Counted from the stretch's first letter, positions 43,710 to 54,088 are shown. The stretch is 64,000 nucleotides of DNA from Devosia crocina (GCF_900116545.1 NZ_FPCK01000001.1:806001-870000); one strand, 5' to 3'. The notes: generated from the sequence alone by a model not told the origin. Made by a program: numbers and translations.

Positions 43710-44936
43710 ATGCCCGATCTAGCGATCTTCTACGAATGGCTGATGTTTGCCGTGCGCTGGTTGCACGTGATCACGGCGATCGCCTGGATCGGTTCGTCCT
43801 TCTACTTCATCGCGCTCGATCTTGGCCTGAGAAAGACGCCGAGCTTGCCACCGCTTGCGCATGGCGAGGAATGGCAGGTGCATGGGGGCGGGTTTTACCA
43901 CATCAACAAATATTTGGTGGCGCCGGAATTTCTGCCCGAGCACCTGACATGGTTTAAATGGGAAAGCTATTGGACCTGGATGAGCGGCGCGATGCTGCTG
44001 GCGCTGATCTATTATGTCGGTGCCGATCTATACCTCGTCGATCGAAACGTGCTCGACATTCCGAGCTGGACCGCCATCCTCTTGTCCGTCGGCTCTATCG
44101 TGCTGGGCTGGGTGCTCTACGATACGCTTTGCAAGTCGCCAATCGGGCAATCGACGACGGGGCTGATGCTGGTCTTATTCGCCATTCTGGTAGCGGCGAG
44201 CTGGGGCTATACCCAGCTTTTCACCGGCCGCGCCGCCATGCTGCATATGGGTGCGTTCACCGCGACTATCATGGCGGCGAATGTGGCCATGATCATCATT
44301 CCCAACCAGAAGATCGTGGTGGCCGATCTCAAGGCGGGCAAGGTGCCCGATGCCAAATATGGCCGGATCGCCAAGCAGCGCTCCTTGCACAACAACTACC
44401 TGACGCTGCCCGTCATCTTCTTCATGCTCTCGTCCCATTATCCGCTGGCCTTTGCCACCCAGTGGAACTGGATCATCGCCTCGCTGATCTTTCTCGTGGG
44501 CGTCGTTATTCGGCACTATTTCAACACCCGCCATGCCCGAAAAGGCAATCCGCATTGGACCTGGGCTGTGGCGGTGATCATTTTCATCATGATCGCCTGG
44601 CTCTCTTCCGCACCGAAAATGGGACAAGACGGCGCGGAACTCCTCGCCAGCGCGTCAGGCGAGCGCTTCATGGCGACCGAACACTTTGCGTCAGCGAGCC
44701 TTGCCGTGCAGACCCGTTGCGCCATGTGCCACACAGCCGAGCCGGTTTGGCCCGGCGTTTATCAGCCACCGAAAAACGTCATCCTCGACAATGATGTCGC
44801 CATCGCCAATCACGCCCGGGATGTGGTGATGCAAGCTGGCTATGCCCATGCCATGCCGCCCGGAAACGTCACCGAGATGACCGCCGAAGAACGGGCACTT
44901 CTCGTCGAATGGTTCCGCGAAGGATCGGGCTCATGA
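43710..44936 (+). CDS. puuD: Membrane-bound urate hydroxylase with cytochrome c domain
   Basis: 408-residue PuuD-type urate oxidase, unrelated to cofactor-free uricase. The N-terminal roughly 300 residues hold about eight transmembrane helices (WLMFAVRWLHVITAIAWIGS, then the conserved GGGFYHINKYLVAP). The C-terminal part ends in a cytochrome c domain with haem motif CAMCH. It hydroxylates urate to 5-hydroxyisourate and feeds electrons to the respiratory chain. Its stop overlaps the guaD start (ATGA). Confidence 0.93.
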   Translation: MPDLAIFYEWLMFAVRWLHVITAIAWIGSSFYFIALDLGLRKTPSLPPLAHGEEWQVHGGGFYHINKYLVAPEFLPEHLTWFKWESYWTWMSGAMLLALIYYVGADLYLVDRNVLDIPSWTAILLSVGSIVLGWVLYDTLCKSPIGQSTTGLMLVLFAILVAASWGYTQLFTGRAAMLHMGAFTATIMAANVAMIIIPNQKIVVADLKAGKVPDAKYGRIAKQRSLHNNYLTLPVIFFMLSSHYPLAFATQWNWIIASLIFLVGVVIRHYFNTRHARKGNPHWTWAVAVIIFIMIAWLSSAPKMGQDGAELLASASGERFMATEHFASASLAVQTRCAMCHTAEPVWPGVYQPPKNVILDNDVAIANHARDVVMQAGYAHAMPPGNVTEMTAEERALLVEWFREGSGS

Positions 44937-46234
44937 GCCGCACGGTGCTCCGGGGGCGGGTGCTGAGTTTCCACCGCGCGCCGAACTCGATCGAGGACAG
45001 CGACAGCTACCTCTATATCGAGGATGCCGCCGTGTTGATCGAGGATGGCGCCATTGTTTGGGTGGGCGCGTTTGCCGAGGCGGAATCCAGTGGCGCCGTG
45101 ATCATCGATCATCGGCCAAACCTGATCATGGCCGGTTTCATCGATCTTCACCTGCATTACGTGCAAAGCCAGATCATGGCCGCCTATGCCGGATCGCTGC
45201 TCGAATGGCTCAACAACTACACCTTCATCGAGGAGCAGAAATTTGCCCAGCAGGGGCATGCCGATGCGGTAGCGGTGGATTTCTACGATGCACTGATCCG
45301 GCACGGCACGACGACTGCAGTCGCCTATTGCTCGAGCCACCCGCGCTCGGTCGATGCATTCTTTGCCGAGGCGCAGCGGCGCAACATGCTGATGGTGGGC
45401 GGCAAGGTGATGATGGACCGCAATGCGCCGGAGGGCCTGCTGGACACGGCTCAATCGAGCTATGATGACACCAAGGCACTGATCGCCCGCTGGCATAAAC
45501 GGGGCCGGGGGCTCTACGCGATCTCGCCGCGCTTTGCGATCACCTCGACCCCCGAGCAGATGGGGATGGCGCAGGCGCTGGTGCTTGAGCATGACGACTG
45601 CCACATCCAAACCCATCTAAGCGAGAACGACCGGGAAATCTCGTTTTCGATGGAGCTTTATCCGGACGCCGTGGACTATACCGGCATTTACGAGATGTAC
45701 GATCTGCTGACGCCGCGGACGCTACTTGGCCACTCGATCCACCTCAACCACCGCGAAACGGAAGCGCTGGCGGCATCGGGTGCGGTGGCGGTGTTCTGCC
45801 CCACCTCCAACCTGTTTCTGGGTTCGGGACTTTTCGATCGCGAGCGGCTTCTTGAACGCGGCGTTCGCATCGGCCTTGCTACCGATATCGGCGGCGGCAC
45901 CAGCTTTTCCATGCTGCGCACCATGGACGAGGGTTACAAGATCCTGCAGCTGCGCGGGCAGCGGTTCAATCCGCTGGCCTCGTTTCACCTGGCAACACGC
46001 GGAAATGCGGAGGCGCTTGGACTTGCCGACACGATCGGCAGCGTTGCGCCGGGCCGGGCGGCCGATCTGATCGTGCTCGATGCGCAGGCCACCCCGACCA
46101 TGCGGATGCGGATGGCAACCGTGGAAACACTGGTCGAGGAATTGTTCCTGCTGCAAACGCTGGGGGATGATCGCGCCATAGCCGAGGTCTATGTGGCTGG
46201 CGCAAGGGCGAAGTCCACTTTAGGCGGGTTGTGA
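44933..46234 (+). CDS. guaD: Guanine deaminase
   Basis: 433-residue amidohydrolase that turns guanine into xanthine. Zinc-site motifs are [20 protein letters not shown] and [17 protein letters not shown] 44933 overlaps the puuD stop by four bases; the frame is open a little further upstream only because it runs into puuD. The product feeds XdhAB. Confidence 0.94.
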   Translation: MSRTVLRGRVLSFHRAPNSIEDSDSYLYIEDAAVLIEDGAIVWVGAFAEAESSGAVIIDHRPNLIMAGFIDLHLHYVQSQIMAAYAGSLLEWLNNYTFIEEQKFAQQGHADAVAVDFYDALIRHGTTTAVAYCSSHPRSVDAFFAEAQRRNMLMVGGKVMMDRNAPEGLLDTAQSSYDDTKALIARWHKRGRGLYAISPRFAITSTPEQMGMAQALVLEHDDCHIQTHLSENDREISFSMELYPDAVDYTGIYEMYDLLTPRTLLGHSIHLNHRETEALAASGAVAVFCPTSNLFLGSGLFDRERLLERGVRIGLATDIGGGTSFSMLRTMDEGYKILQLRGQRFNPLASFHLATRGNAEALGLADTIGSVAPGRAADLIVLDAQATPTMRMRMATVETLVEELFLLQTLGDDRAIAEVYVAGARAKSTLGGL

Positions 46235-46292
46235 CGCAGGGCGCGATGGCCTAATGCTGTCGCGAAAGTGTTATCTGCTGAGGCTTCCTCGT

Positions 46293-48455
46293 ATGAGCAA
46301 CTATGTGACGAAATCCGGTCTTTCCGTACATCCGCTGCTGGTGGATTTCGTCGAAAAGGAAGCGCTCCCCGGCCTCAGTGTCAGCGCCGATCAGTTCTGG
46401 AATGGCTTTGCAGAGCTCGTGCGAGAGCATGCACCGACCAATGCCAAACTGCTCGCCAAGCGAGACATGCTGCAAAGCCAGATCGACGAGTGGCACCACA
46501 AATATGGGCCCGTCGCCAATAATGCGCAGGGCTACGAGTTCTTCCTCAGGGATATCGGCTACCTCGTTCCCGAGCCGGGCGATTTCACCATCGAAACCGA
46601 ATATCTCGACCCCGAGATTGCAAGCCTTTGCGGGCCGCAGCTGGTGGTGCCGGTTTCCAACGCGCGCTACGCGCTCAACGCCGCCAATGCGCGCTGGGGC
46701 AGCCTCTACGATGCGCTTTATGGCACGGATGCGATCGCGCGCGATGGCGATCTGACGCCAGGCCAAGGCTACAACGCCAGCCGCGGTGCTGCAGTGGTGC
46801 GGCGGGCTGCCGAATTTCTCGATGCCAGTTTTCCGCTCGCCAGCGGCAGCCATGCCGATGTGACGGGCTACCATGTGGTCAAGGACGGAAGCACCCGCCA
46901 TCTGCAGGTGGATACGCCTGCAGGGCGTACCGGACTCCGCGATCCCGCAGCTTTCGCCGGCTATGGCGGCACGGAGGAGAGCGGCGAGATCGTTCTGCGC
47001 CATAACGGGCTTCATGTCATTCTGGTGATCGATCCCAAGAGCACAATCGGCGCAGCGCATAAGGCCGGGCTGGCCGATGTTGTGGTCGAAGCGGCGCTGA
47101 CCACGATCCAGGATTGTGAAGACTCGGTTGCGGCGGTCGACGCCGAGGACAAGGTCGGCGTTTATCGCAACTGGCTCGGCCTGATGACCGGCACGCTCGA
47201 GGACACGTTCGAAAAGGGCGGGCAGACGATCACCCGCAAGCTCAAGGCAGACCGGGTCTACAAGGATGCCAATGGCGAGCCGCTGGTGCTCAAGGGGCGT
47301 TCGCTGCTGCTGGTGCGCAATGTGGGACACCTGATGACCACCGATGCCGTTATGCTCGATGGCAAGCCGGTGGGCGAAGGGCTGATGGATGCCGCCGTCA
47401 CAGCGCTTTGCGCCATGCACGATCGCGGCATGAATTCGAAGTGGGCCTCGATCTATGTGGTCAAGCCCAAGATGCACGGACCCGAGGAAGTCGCTTTCGC
47501 CTGCACCGTTTTCGATGCGGTGGAGCGTTTCCTGGGTCTCGCACCCAAGACCATCAAGATCGGCATCATGGATGAGGAGCGCCGCACCTCGGCCAATCTC
47601 AAGGCTGCGATCTATGAAGCGCGGGAGCGGGTGTTCTTTATCAATACCGGCTTTCTCGACCGGACTGGGGACGAAATCCACACCTCGATGGAAGCCGGCG
47701 CGGTGCTGCGCAAGGATGAAATCAAAGCGGAGCGCTGGATTGCCTCCTATGAGGATCGCAACGTGCTGATCGGGCTCGCCTGCGGCTTCTCGGGCAAGGC
47801 ACAGATCGGCAAGGGAATGTGGGCGCGTCCCGACGATATGGCCGCCATGCTCGAAGCCAAGATCGGCCATCCCAATGCCGGGGCCAACACGGCCTGGGTT
47901 CCTTCGCCGACTGCGGCCGTGCTGCACGCCTTGCACTATCATCAGGTCGACGTGTTCGAAGCACAGGCGCGCCGGCACAATCAGCCGGTGCCGGCGCTTT
48001 CCGAACTCTTTTCCATGCCCATTCAGGCGCCTTTCTCGCTCAGCCGCGAGGAAATCACCCGCGAACTGGAAAACAACGCGCAGGGCATTCTGGGCTATGT
48101 GGTGCGCTGGGTGCAGCAAGGGGTGGGCTGCTCGAAGGTGCCCGACATCAACAATGTCGGCCTGATGGAAGATCGCGCTACCTGCCGGATTTCGGCGCAG
48201 GCGGTAGCCAATTGGATCCGCCATGGCCTTGTCAGCCGGGACGAGGTGACCTCAGTGTTCGAGCGCATGGCCGTCGTCGTCGATGAGCAGAACAAGAACG
48301 ATCCCGTTTATCGGCCAATGGCTGAAAACTACCAGTCGGTGGCGTTTCAGGCCGCGCTCGATCTCGCGCTCAAGGGTGCAGATCAGCCGAGCGGATATAC
48401 CGAGCCGCTGCTCCATGCCGCACGCCGCAAGGTCAAGGCCCGCGACGCGAAATAG
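46293..48455 (+). CDS. glcB: Malate synthase G
   Basis: 720 residues, the normal length of isoform G. It condenses glyoxylate with acetyl-CoA to malate. Landmarks are [21 protein letters not shown] sequence around residue 248, [16 protein letters not shown] (catalytic-loop acidic residues), [15 protein letters not shown] and the late [23 protein letters not shown] block. ATG 46293 is chosen as the family start [10 protein letters not shown]. Its place after guaD is logical because purine ring breakdown by AllA ends in glyoxylate. Confidence 0.95.
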   Translation: MSNYVTKSGLSVHPLLVDFVEKEALPGLSVSADQFWNGFAELVREHAPTNAKLLAKRDMLQSQIDEWHHKYGPVANNAQGYEFFLRDIGYLVPEPGDFTIETEYLDPEIASLCGPQLVVPVSNARYALNAANARWGSLYDALYGTDAIARDGDLTPGQGYNASRGAAVVRRAAEFLDASFPLASGSHADVTGYHVVKDGSTRHLQVDTPAGRTGLRDPAAFAGYGGTEESGEIVLRHNGLHVILVIDPKSTIGAAHKAGLADVVVEAALTTIQDCEDSVAAVDAEDKVGVYRNWLGLMTGTLEDTFEKGGQTITRKLKADRVYKDANGEPLVLKGRSLLLVRNVGHLMTTDAVMLDGKPVGEGLMDAAVTALCAMHDRGMNSKWASIYVVKPKMHGPEEVAFACTVFDAVERFLGLAPKTIKIGIMDEERRTSANLKAAIYEARERVFFINTGFLDRTGDEIHTSMEAGAVLRKDEIKAERWIASYEDRNVLIGLACGFSGKAQIGKGMWARPDDMAAMLEAKIGHPNAGANTAWVPSPTAAVLHALHYHQVDVFEAQARRHNQPVPALSELFSMPIQAPFSLSREEITRELENNAQGILGYVVRWVQQGVGCSKVPDINNVGLMEDRATCRISAQAVANWIRHGLVSRDEVTSVFERMAVVVDEQNKNDPVYRPMAENYQSVAFQAALDLALKGADQPSGYTEPLLHAARRKVKARDAK

Positions 48456-48468
48456 TGCCGCCTCGGAA

Positions 48469-50094
48469 CTAGTCCAGATCGAAGGTGGGGAGGGTGAGCG
48501 CCGTCCCCTCGTGAAGAACTTCGATGTCATTGCTGCGCATCACGGTCGCGATGCTGATGTGTTCGTCAGTACCCATGTTGCGCGCGTAGCGAGGATGGGC
48601 ACCGGAGGCAATCAGGAGACGCAGGCGGTGGCCGGGGCGGAAGCTGTGTGCGGTAGCGTGCAGTGGAAGGGTCAGGTGCCAGGATCCGTCGGTCCGACGC
48701 GGGGTCTCCGGCGTAAGGCGGATGAAGCCATCGCAAATATTGCGTGACACCCCGTCCGGCCCGACGTCGCTGAGGCGGGCAAAGAAGTCGGCGTGGGGCA
48801 GGGCGGCTCGCGCAGCAATCGACACGCTTGGCTGCCCGATGATGGTGAGGTCCGCGGTCAGCACGGGGCCAGTATAGGTCAGGGTGTCCGTGCGGCTCTC
48901 GAGCGGGGCCTGATCCACTGCTCCGGCTCCAGTGAAGGCAAAGATGGCGCCGCCCAGGTTAGGCGTCGGGTCGGCCGGGTCATAGCGGTAGATATCGCTG
49001 CCCGTGCTTGAGCCACTCTGTCCCAGAGTTCCCGGACCCGTAATCCGCAGGATCTGCGGCGCCGGGGGGCCAGGCGGATAGTGATCGAACTCATGCCATT
49101 CATCGCGGCCAGAAATGTGGAGACGCACTGGCCTCTGGCGCAGGCCTGAACTATCGCCCATCAGTTTGGCGCGCATCCAGATCAAGGTCTCGCGAAGATT
49201 GTCGCGCTGCAGTTCCTCGGCGACGTGAAACCAGGTGCCGATCGTCAGATAGGGCGTGTGGCCCAAGGCAACGAGACGACTGTAGTCCGCGAGCAGCGGA
49301 TCGAGCATGAAGTCATACCAGCCGGAGATGAAGTGCACCGGCGGTGTGCTTTCGGACAGGCGATGGCTGTGGTCGAGATCAGTCCAGAAGGCGTCATTGC
49401 CGATCGAGTGCTCGAACCAGTAGCGCCAGAATGGGATCTTGTGACCGACGGCAGCCTTGTCCGCTTCGATCAGCGGCAGGATGGCAGCCGCGCGGTCCGT
49501 TCTGCGTTCGATATCTCCGGAAAACATGCGGGCCGCAGTGGCGAGCGGCCGCTTCCTAAGTCCTTCGATCACCTGGACCCAGGAGAGCCAGAGATTGAGA
49601 TGGAAGGCGCCGGAAGGGAACACCACCGGGCGGAAGTTGGAGGTGGTCACCTTTGTAGCCATGGCTGCCACAGGCGGCAGCGCGTCGGAAATGGCCCATT
49701 GTGCATAACCGAGATAGCTGGGGCCGGTGAGGCCGATCCGGCCATCGAACCAGGGCTGTTCCTCGATCCAACGCAGGGTCGCAAGTCCTTCGGATCGTTC
49801 GTTTGCAAAGGGATCGAACTCGCCGCCGGATTGCTCGGTCCCTCGGCAGGCCTGAATGACAACATGAAAGCCGCGCTCGGCATAGGCTTCGGCGATGGGG
49901 CCAAAACCACGCCGTCCATAGGGCAGGCGCATCAGGATGGTTGGGTGGGGTCCTTCGCTGCGCGGGGCATAGTGGTCGGTCTTGAGAATGACGCCGTCAT
50001 CCATGGCCAGGGAGAGACCGCGGGTCTTCTTCACTCCATTAAGGCGCGGCGGCAGATCTTCGAGCCAGGCGAGATAGAGCGAAGACAGGCTCAT
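48469..50094 (-). CDS. CocE/NonD-family serine hydrolase
   Basis: 541-residue alpha/beta-hydrolase of the cocaine esterase/X-Pro dipeptidyl-peptidase family. The nucleophile elbow is GPSYLGYAQW with the catalytic Ser at about residue 125. The region around ACRGTEQSGGEF and the C-terminal jelly-roll domain (from about PLESRTDTLTYTGPV) match the family. Two bases separate it from the adenine deaminase gene, so it is co-transcribed. The natural substrate is unknown; an amide or ester linked to purine metabolism is only a guess. Confidence 0.85.
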   Translation of the reverse strand: MSLSSLYLAWLEDLPPRLNGVKKTRGLSLAMDDGVILKTDHYAPRSEGPHPTILMRLPYGRRGFGPIAEAYAERGFHVVIQACRGTEQSGGEFDPFANERSEGLATLRWIEEQPWFDGRIGLTGPSYLGYAQWAISDALPPVAAMATKVTTSNFRPVVFPSGAFHLNLWLSWVQVIEGLRKRPLATAARMFSGDIERRTDRAAAILPLIEADKAAVGHKIPFWRYWFEHSIGNDAFWTDLDHSHRLSESTPPVHFISGWYDFMLDPLLADYSRLVALGHTPYLTIGTWFHVAEELQRDNLRETLIWMRAKLMGDSSGLRQRPVRLHISGRDEWHEFDHYPPGPPAPQILRITGPGTLGQSGSSTGSDIYRYDPADPTPNLGGAIFAFTGAGAVDQAPLESRTDTLTYTGPVLTADLTIIGQPSVSIAARAALPHADFFARLSDVGPDGVSRNICDGFIRLTPETPRRTDGSWHLTLPLHATAHSFRPGHRLRLLIASGAHPRYARNMGTDEHISIATVMRSNDIEVLHEGTALTLPTFDLD

Positions 50095-50096
50095 GG

Positions 50097-51806
50097 TCAG
50101 CTCACGAAATCGAACCTGTCGACATCGAAGAGCCCGCGATCGGTCATCTTGAGGTGCGGTATGACGGGCAGAGCGAGGAAGGCGACCTGCAGGAAGGGCT
50201 CGGGCAGGACACAGCCGAGGGTCTTGGCAGCGTCGCGCAGGTGATGCAGGTCCTCGGCGACCTCCTCGAAACTTTTCAGGCTCATCAGGCCCGCAAGCGG
50301 CAGCGCCAGCTCGGCCTTGACCTCGCCGCCATCGGCAACAGCAAAGCCGCCACCGAGCTCGATCAGCCGGTTAACCGCCACCGCCATGTCGGCGTCGTTC
50401 GCTCCGACAACGGTGAGGTTGTGGCTGTCGTGGCCCACCGAAGAGGCGATAGCGCCTCGCTTGAGGCCGAAACCAGTGACGAAGGCGCGGCCGATATTGC
50501 CATTCTTGCCGTGGCGTTCAATGACGGCGACCTTGATCACATCGGATTCGATATCGGGCTGCAGACCCTCCGCAGTTGCTGAAAGGGAGGCCTCTTCGCG
50601 GAAGGTGAGGATCAGGCCGGGGCGAACGCCGATAACAGGGATGCGGTTTTGACCCGGCTTGGGCTCCGTGATGAAGTCGCTGGCGTTGACGGCCTGTGCC
50701 TTGACCGAGTGGAGCCCGACCGGGACAACGCTTGAGCGCTTTTCGAAAAGCTCAGGCGTAACGAGCTGTCCGCCCGCGACCACGTCAGAAACCCGGCATT
50801 CTTCGAGGGTGTCGAGAATAGCGATGTCGGCGCGCCAGCCTGGCGCGATGAGCCCGCGATCGCGCAGGCCGAAGATGCGGGCAGCCGAGTGGCTGGCGGC
50901 ACGATAAACGTGGTGGAGCGGCCGGCCTATGGCGATCAGCCGGCGGATCGAGGAATCAAGGTGTCCTTCCTCGGCGATGTCGAGTGGGTTCCGGTCATCG
51001 GTGCAGAGCGCCACAAAACTCGATGTGTTTTCATCGAGGACCTCGGCAAGCGCTGCGAGATCCTTCGATACCGAGCCTTCGCGGATGAGGATGGCCATGC
51101 CCTTGGCAAGCTTTTCCCGCGCCTCTTCAGCGCTTGTCGCCTCGTGGTCGGTGCGGATACCCGCAGCAAGATAGCCGTTGAGCGCTTCGCCGCGCAGGAG
51201 GGGAGCGTGGCCATCGATATGGCCATCCTGAAACGCCATGAGCTTGGCAAGAATGCCCGGGTCGGCGTTGAGTACGCCGGGGAAATTCATCACCTCGGCA
51301 AGGCCCACGACCTTGGGGTGATCACGGAAGGGCAGGAGATCGTCGATTTCGAGCTGCGCACCGGCTGTCTCGAACGGCGTTGCCGGGACGCAGGAAGACA
51401 GATTGATCCTGACATCCATGATGGTGCGGTCGGCACAATCGAGGAAATAGCGAATACCTTCCGCCCCAAGCACATTGGCGATTTCGTGCGGGTCGCAAAG
51501 CGCGGTGGTCACCCCATGGGGCAGCACGCAGCGGTCGAACTCGAGCGGAGTAACAAGCGAGGATTCAATATGGAGGTGTGTGTCGATGAAGCCCGGCACG
51601 GCAAAGCGCCCGGAGCCATCGATTTCCACTTCGCCCTCGTAGCGGGCGTGGGTGCCCACGATACGGTCCGCAACGATGGCGATATCAGTAACGGTTACCG
51701 AGCCGGTGATGACATCTAGCAGTCCCATATTGCGGATAACGAGATCGGCCTTTGCCTTGCCCTGTCCGGCCATGATCATGCGGGTGAGGAGGGCAGGGGT
51801 GGTCAT
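50097..51806 (-). CDS. ade: Adenine deaminase
   Basis: 569-residue amidohydrolase of the bacterial Ade family, converting adenine to hypoxanthine. Motifs: [55 protein letters not shown] and the C-terminal [22 protein letters not shown] 51806 is chosen as the conserved start; the 19-codon extension upstream is unsupported. Its product is a substrate of XdhAB. Confidence 0.95.
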   Translation of the reverse strand: MTTPALLTRMIMAGQGKAKADLVIRNMGLLDVITGSVTVTDIAIVADRIVGTHARYEGEVEIDGSGRFAVPGFIDTHLHIESSLVTPLEFDRCVLPHGVTTALCDPHEIANVLGAEGIRYFLDCADRTIMDVRINLSSCVPATPFETAGAQLEIDDLLPFRDHPKVVGLAEVMNFPGVLNADPGILAKLMAFQDGHIDGHAPLLRGEALNGYLAAGIRTDHEATSAEEAREKLAKGMAILIREGSVSKDLAALAEVLDENTSSFVALCTDDRNPLDIAEEGHLDSSIRRLIAIGRPLHHVYRAASHSAARIFGLRDRGLIAPGWRADIAILDTLEECRVSDVVAGGQLVTPELFEKRSSVVPVGLHSVKAQAVNASDFITEPKPGQNRIPVIGVRPGLILTFREEASLSATAEGLQPDIESDVIKVAVIERHGKNGNIGRAFVTGFGLKRGAIASSVGHDSHNLTVVGANDADMAVAVNRLIELGGGFAVADGGEVKAELALPLAGLMSLKSFEEVAEDLHHLRDAAKTLGCVLPEPFLQVAFLALPVIPHLKMTDRGLFDVDRFDFVS

Positions 51807-51926
51807 GAACTCTGTCTTTCTTGTGTCCGTGCGAAAGCTGGACCGGCTTGCCCCTTGCGTCAAGGCGTGCGGGGAACTCTCGACAGGCGCAAACGTTGGA
51901 TTTCACGAGAGTTTAGGGAGAATGAC

Positions 51927-52088
51927 ATGGAAACCTACGATCCGCAGAAGACTGCTACGGAAACGCGCCAGGCAAGCCCGCGCAAAATGAACGCACGCGT
52001 GCTGGTGTTCTCGCTGATTGGCGTGATCGTGGCCTTTGCCGTTATCTACCTCGTTTACAGCATCGCCATGCCCGCGCCCACCACCTGA
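51927..52088 (+). CDS. Small single-pass membrane protein (53 aa)
   Basis: METYDPQKTATETRQASPRK followed by one hydrophobic helix VLVFSLIGVIVAFAVIYLVY and a short tail. AGGGAGA lies 5 bases before the ATG, a good ribosome-binding site. Divergent from ade. The family is not recognised. Confidence 0.6.
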   Translation: METYDPQKTATETRQASPRKMNARVLVFSLIGVIVAFAVIYLVYSIAMPAPTT

Positions 52089-52156
52089 GGGTGAGGGCTG
52101 CACTGGCGCTGACGGACCGCATGAGCTAACCGTTTCTTTCTATCTGGGAGGATCTG

Positions 52157-53209
52157 ATGGCTAAGGTTCGCGCGCTCGTACTTGAAAAGCAGCATGAGTT
52201 GCAGCTGCGCGATATCGAGCTTCCGCTCGATGTCGGCAGGGGCGAGGTGCGGATCGCCATACATACGGTGGGCGTCTGCGGGTCTGATGTCCATTATTAT
52301 ACCCACGGGCGCATCGGTCCCTTTGTGGTCGACGCGCCCATGGTCTTGGGGCATGAGGCGGCCGGAACCATCGTGGAAGTGGGCGAGGGGGTTTCCCATC
52401 TCAAAGTGGGTGATCGGGTCTGCATGGAGCCGGGCGTGCCCGATTCTTCCTCGCGTGCCAGCCGGCTCGGCATGTATAATGTCGATCCGGCAGTGCGCTT
52501 TTGGGCCACGCCGCCCATCCACGGTGTCCTGACCCCGGAAGTCGTTCATCCAGCCGATTACACTTTCAAGCTGCCGGACAATGTGAGCTTCGCCGAAGGC
52601 GCCATGGTAGAGCCATTCGCTGTCGGCATGCAGGCGGCAAGCAAGGCACGCATCGTGCCCGGCGATACTGCCGTGGTGCTCGGTGCAGGGCCGATTGGCA
52701 CCATGGTCGCGCTGGCCGCACTTGCCGGGGGATGCGCGAGGGTCATCGTGGCGGATCTGGCGCAACCCAAACTCGATATCGCGGCGCGCTATCAGGGCGT
52801 CATCCCGGTCAACATCCGGGACACCAACCTTGTGGAGAAGGTCGGTGAACTCACGGAGGGCTGGGGCGCCGACATCGTTTTCGAGTGTTCGGGATCGCCC
52901 AAGGCCTGGGAAACAATCATGGATCTGCCGCGTCCCGGCGGAGCGATCGTGGTGGTGGGCTTGCCGGTCGAACCCATCAAGCTCGATATCGCGGCGGCTT
53001 CGACCAAGGAGCTGCGGATCAAGAATGTCTTTCGCTATGCCCACCAGTATGAGCGGGCAATTGCGCTGATCGCATCAGGCAAGGTCGATCTCAAGCCGCT
53101 CATCTCCCAAACTTTTGCCTTCGATGAGGCCAAGGAGGCGTTCGACCGCGCCGTTGAGGCCAGGCCACAGGATGTCAAACTGCAGATCCGTGTTGCAGCC
53201 GAGGGGTGA
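52157..53209 (+). CDS. Zinc-dependent polyol dehydrogenase (xylitol/sorbitol type)
   Basis: 350-residue medium-chain dehydrogenase. The catalytic zinc ligands are in [10 protein letters not shown] (Cys) and GHEAAGTI (His-Glu); the NAD-binding Rossmann motif is [17 protein letters not shown]. The structural-zinc cysteines between about residues 95 and 110 are absent ([14 protein letters not shown] keeps one Cys). Sequence is closest to xylitol/sorbitol dehydrogenases that oxidise polyols to ketoses. GGGAGGA precedes the ATG. Confidence 0.85.
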   Translation: MAKVRALVLEKQHELQLRDIELPLDVGRGEVRIAIHTVGVCGSDVHYYTHGRIGPFVVDAPMVLGHEAAGTIVEVGEGVSHLKVGDRVCMEPGVPDSSSRASRLGMYNVDPAVRFWATPPIHGVLTPEVVHPADYTFKLPDNVSFAEGAMVEPFAVGMQAASKARIVPGDTAVVLGAGPIGTMVALAALAGGCARVIVADLAQPKLDIAARYQGVIPVNIRDTNLVEKVGELTEGWGADIVFECSGSPKAWETIMDLPRPGGAIVVVGLPVEPIKLDIAAASTKELRIKNVFRYAHQYERAIALIASGKVDLKPLISQTFAFDEAKEAFDRAVEARPQDVKLQIRVAAEG

Positions 53210-53233
53210 AACGGAACCCGCAGCGGTTTAGCG

Positions 53234-53259
53234 CGATTGTGATCTTATCGTCACAATCG
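53234..53259. promoter_or_regulatory. Inverted repeat overlapping the mgtC-like ribosome-binding site
   Basis: CGATTGTGA and TCACAATCG are perfect 9-bp arms separated by 8 bases. The right arm runs into GGAGG, the ribosome-binding site of the next gene, so a bound protein or an RNA hairpin could block translation. The TGTGA/TCACA core is CRP-like but its spacing (8) is not the canonical 6. Confidence 0.5.
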
Positions 53260-53269
53260 GAGGCAGTTG

Positions 53270-53803
53270 ATGGATACCGGGAATAGTTTCGGGCTAACGG
53301 ACACCTATTTGCCTGAACACATCATGGGAATCAGGTTGGTGATCGCTGCAGTTTGCGGCGCCATCATCGGCTTTGAGCGGGAAATGCGGACGGCCGAGGC
53401 GGGCCTTCGCACCCATATCCTTATCGCGGTCGCCGCAGCGCTGTTCACGATCCTGGCCTTCGAGATTTTCCATACTATCGGCGATGGCATGACGTCGCAG
53501 TCCGACCCCATCCGTGCGGTCGAGGCCGTAACGGCAGGCATCGCTTTTCTGGGTGCCGGAGCGATTTTCCGCAGCGGCGTGGGCGTACAGGGCCTGACGA
53601 CGGCAGCGGGTATGTGGCTTGCTGGCGCAGTGGGTGTCGCCTGCGCGCTAGGGTTTTATACGCTCGCCGCAGCAACCACTGTACTCGCGGTCTTGATCCT
53701 GGCTGCGTTACGCGCCATCGCGCACAAGATTGGGCACAAGTCCCAGGAGGATGCGCAACTCGATCACCGGGCGGAACTGCGCAAAGGCGAAGAAGCAATG
53801 TGA
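53270..53803 (+). CDS. MgtC/SapB family membrane protein
   Basis: 177 residues with about five transmembrane helices. The family hallmarks GFEREMRTAEAGLRTHILIAV and AVTAGIAFLGAGAIF are present. Members are linked to growth under low magnesium and to control of the F-type ATPase, but this version lacks the long C-terminal ACT-like domain. ATG 53270 with GGAGG 6 bases upstream; a TTG one codon earlier is less likely. Confidence 0.88.
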   Translation: MDTGNSFGLTDTYLPEHIMGIRLVIAAVCGAIIGFEREMRTAEAGLRTHILIAVAAALFTILAFEIFHTIGDGMTSQSDPIRAVEAVTAGIAFLGAGAIFRSGVGVQGLTTAAGMWLAGAVGVACALGFYTLAAATTVLAVLILAALRAIAHKIGHKSQEDAQLDHRAELRKGEEAM

Positions 53804-53812
53804 ACGGGCCGC

Positions 53813-53882
53813 GGGGAGAAGCATATGGAGTAGCCCTGCAACGCTGAGGGACGATGCGTTGCAGGGCGGAATGCTTCTCCCC
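53813..53882. repeat. Nested 12-bp + 12-bp inverted repeat
   Basis: Outer arms GGGGAGAAGCAT (53813-53824) and ATGCTTCTCCCC (53871-53882) are perfectly complementary. Inside them GCCCTGCAACGC (53833-53844) and GCGTTGCAGGGC (53856-53867) form a second perfect 12-bp stem with an 11-base loop. It lies between convergent genes without a T-run. It could be a structured RNA, a decayed mobile-element remnant, or an unusual bidirectional terminator. Confidence 0.7.
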
Positions 53883-53992
53883 CCGTACGGTCATGATCGG
53901 GAGGTATCACGACCGCGCCCCCACGCTGCCTCGCACAGAGCCAAGCAGCGCTTCCGGGTTCCGATGGTGCAGATCGAAACCCTTGTCCAATG

Positions 53993-54060
53993 GGCGGAGA
54001 GAACGCTTGGGAATGCCTGACACGGTCGGGACAACCGCATCCAGCAACGTTCTCTCCGCC
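53993..54060. repeat. Long inverted repeat with 42-base loop
   Basis: GGCGGAGAGAACG (53993-54005) and CGTTCTCTCCGCC (54048-54060) are perfectly complementary 13-bp arms. It sits about 110 bp after the nested hairpin, in the same gene-free 285-bp interval. A stem this long with a moderate loop is typical of structured RNAs, but I recognise no known RNA family (not SRP RNA, tmRNA or RNase P). Confidence 0.65.
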
Positions 54061-54088
54061 TAAGGCACGTAACCTGTGGACGCAGGAG

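Noticed and set aside
46251..48224. 657-codon minus-strand frame
   Set aside because: Antisense to malate synthase G, which is full length with all motifs.
53234..53259. CRP-binding site
   Set aside because: The TGTGA/TCACA half-sites are 8 bases apart instead of the canonical 6, so I report only a generic inverted repeat.
53804..54088. Known structured RNAs (SRP RNA, tmRNA, RNase P, 6S)
   Set aside because: The conserved cores of SRP RNA, tmRNA and RNase P are absent; 6S RNA cannot be excluded by eye but no typical long bulged helix closes the region.
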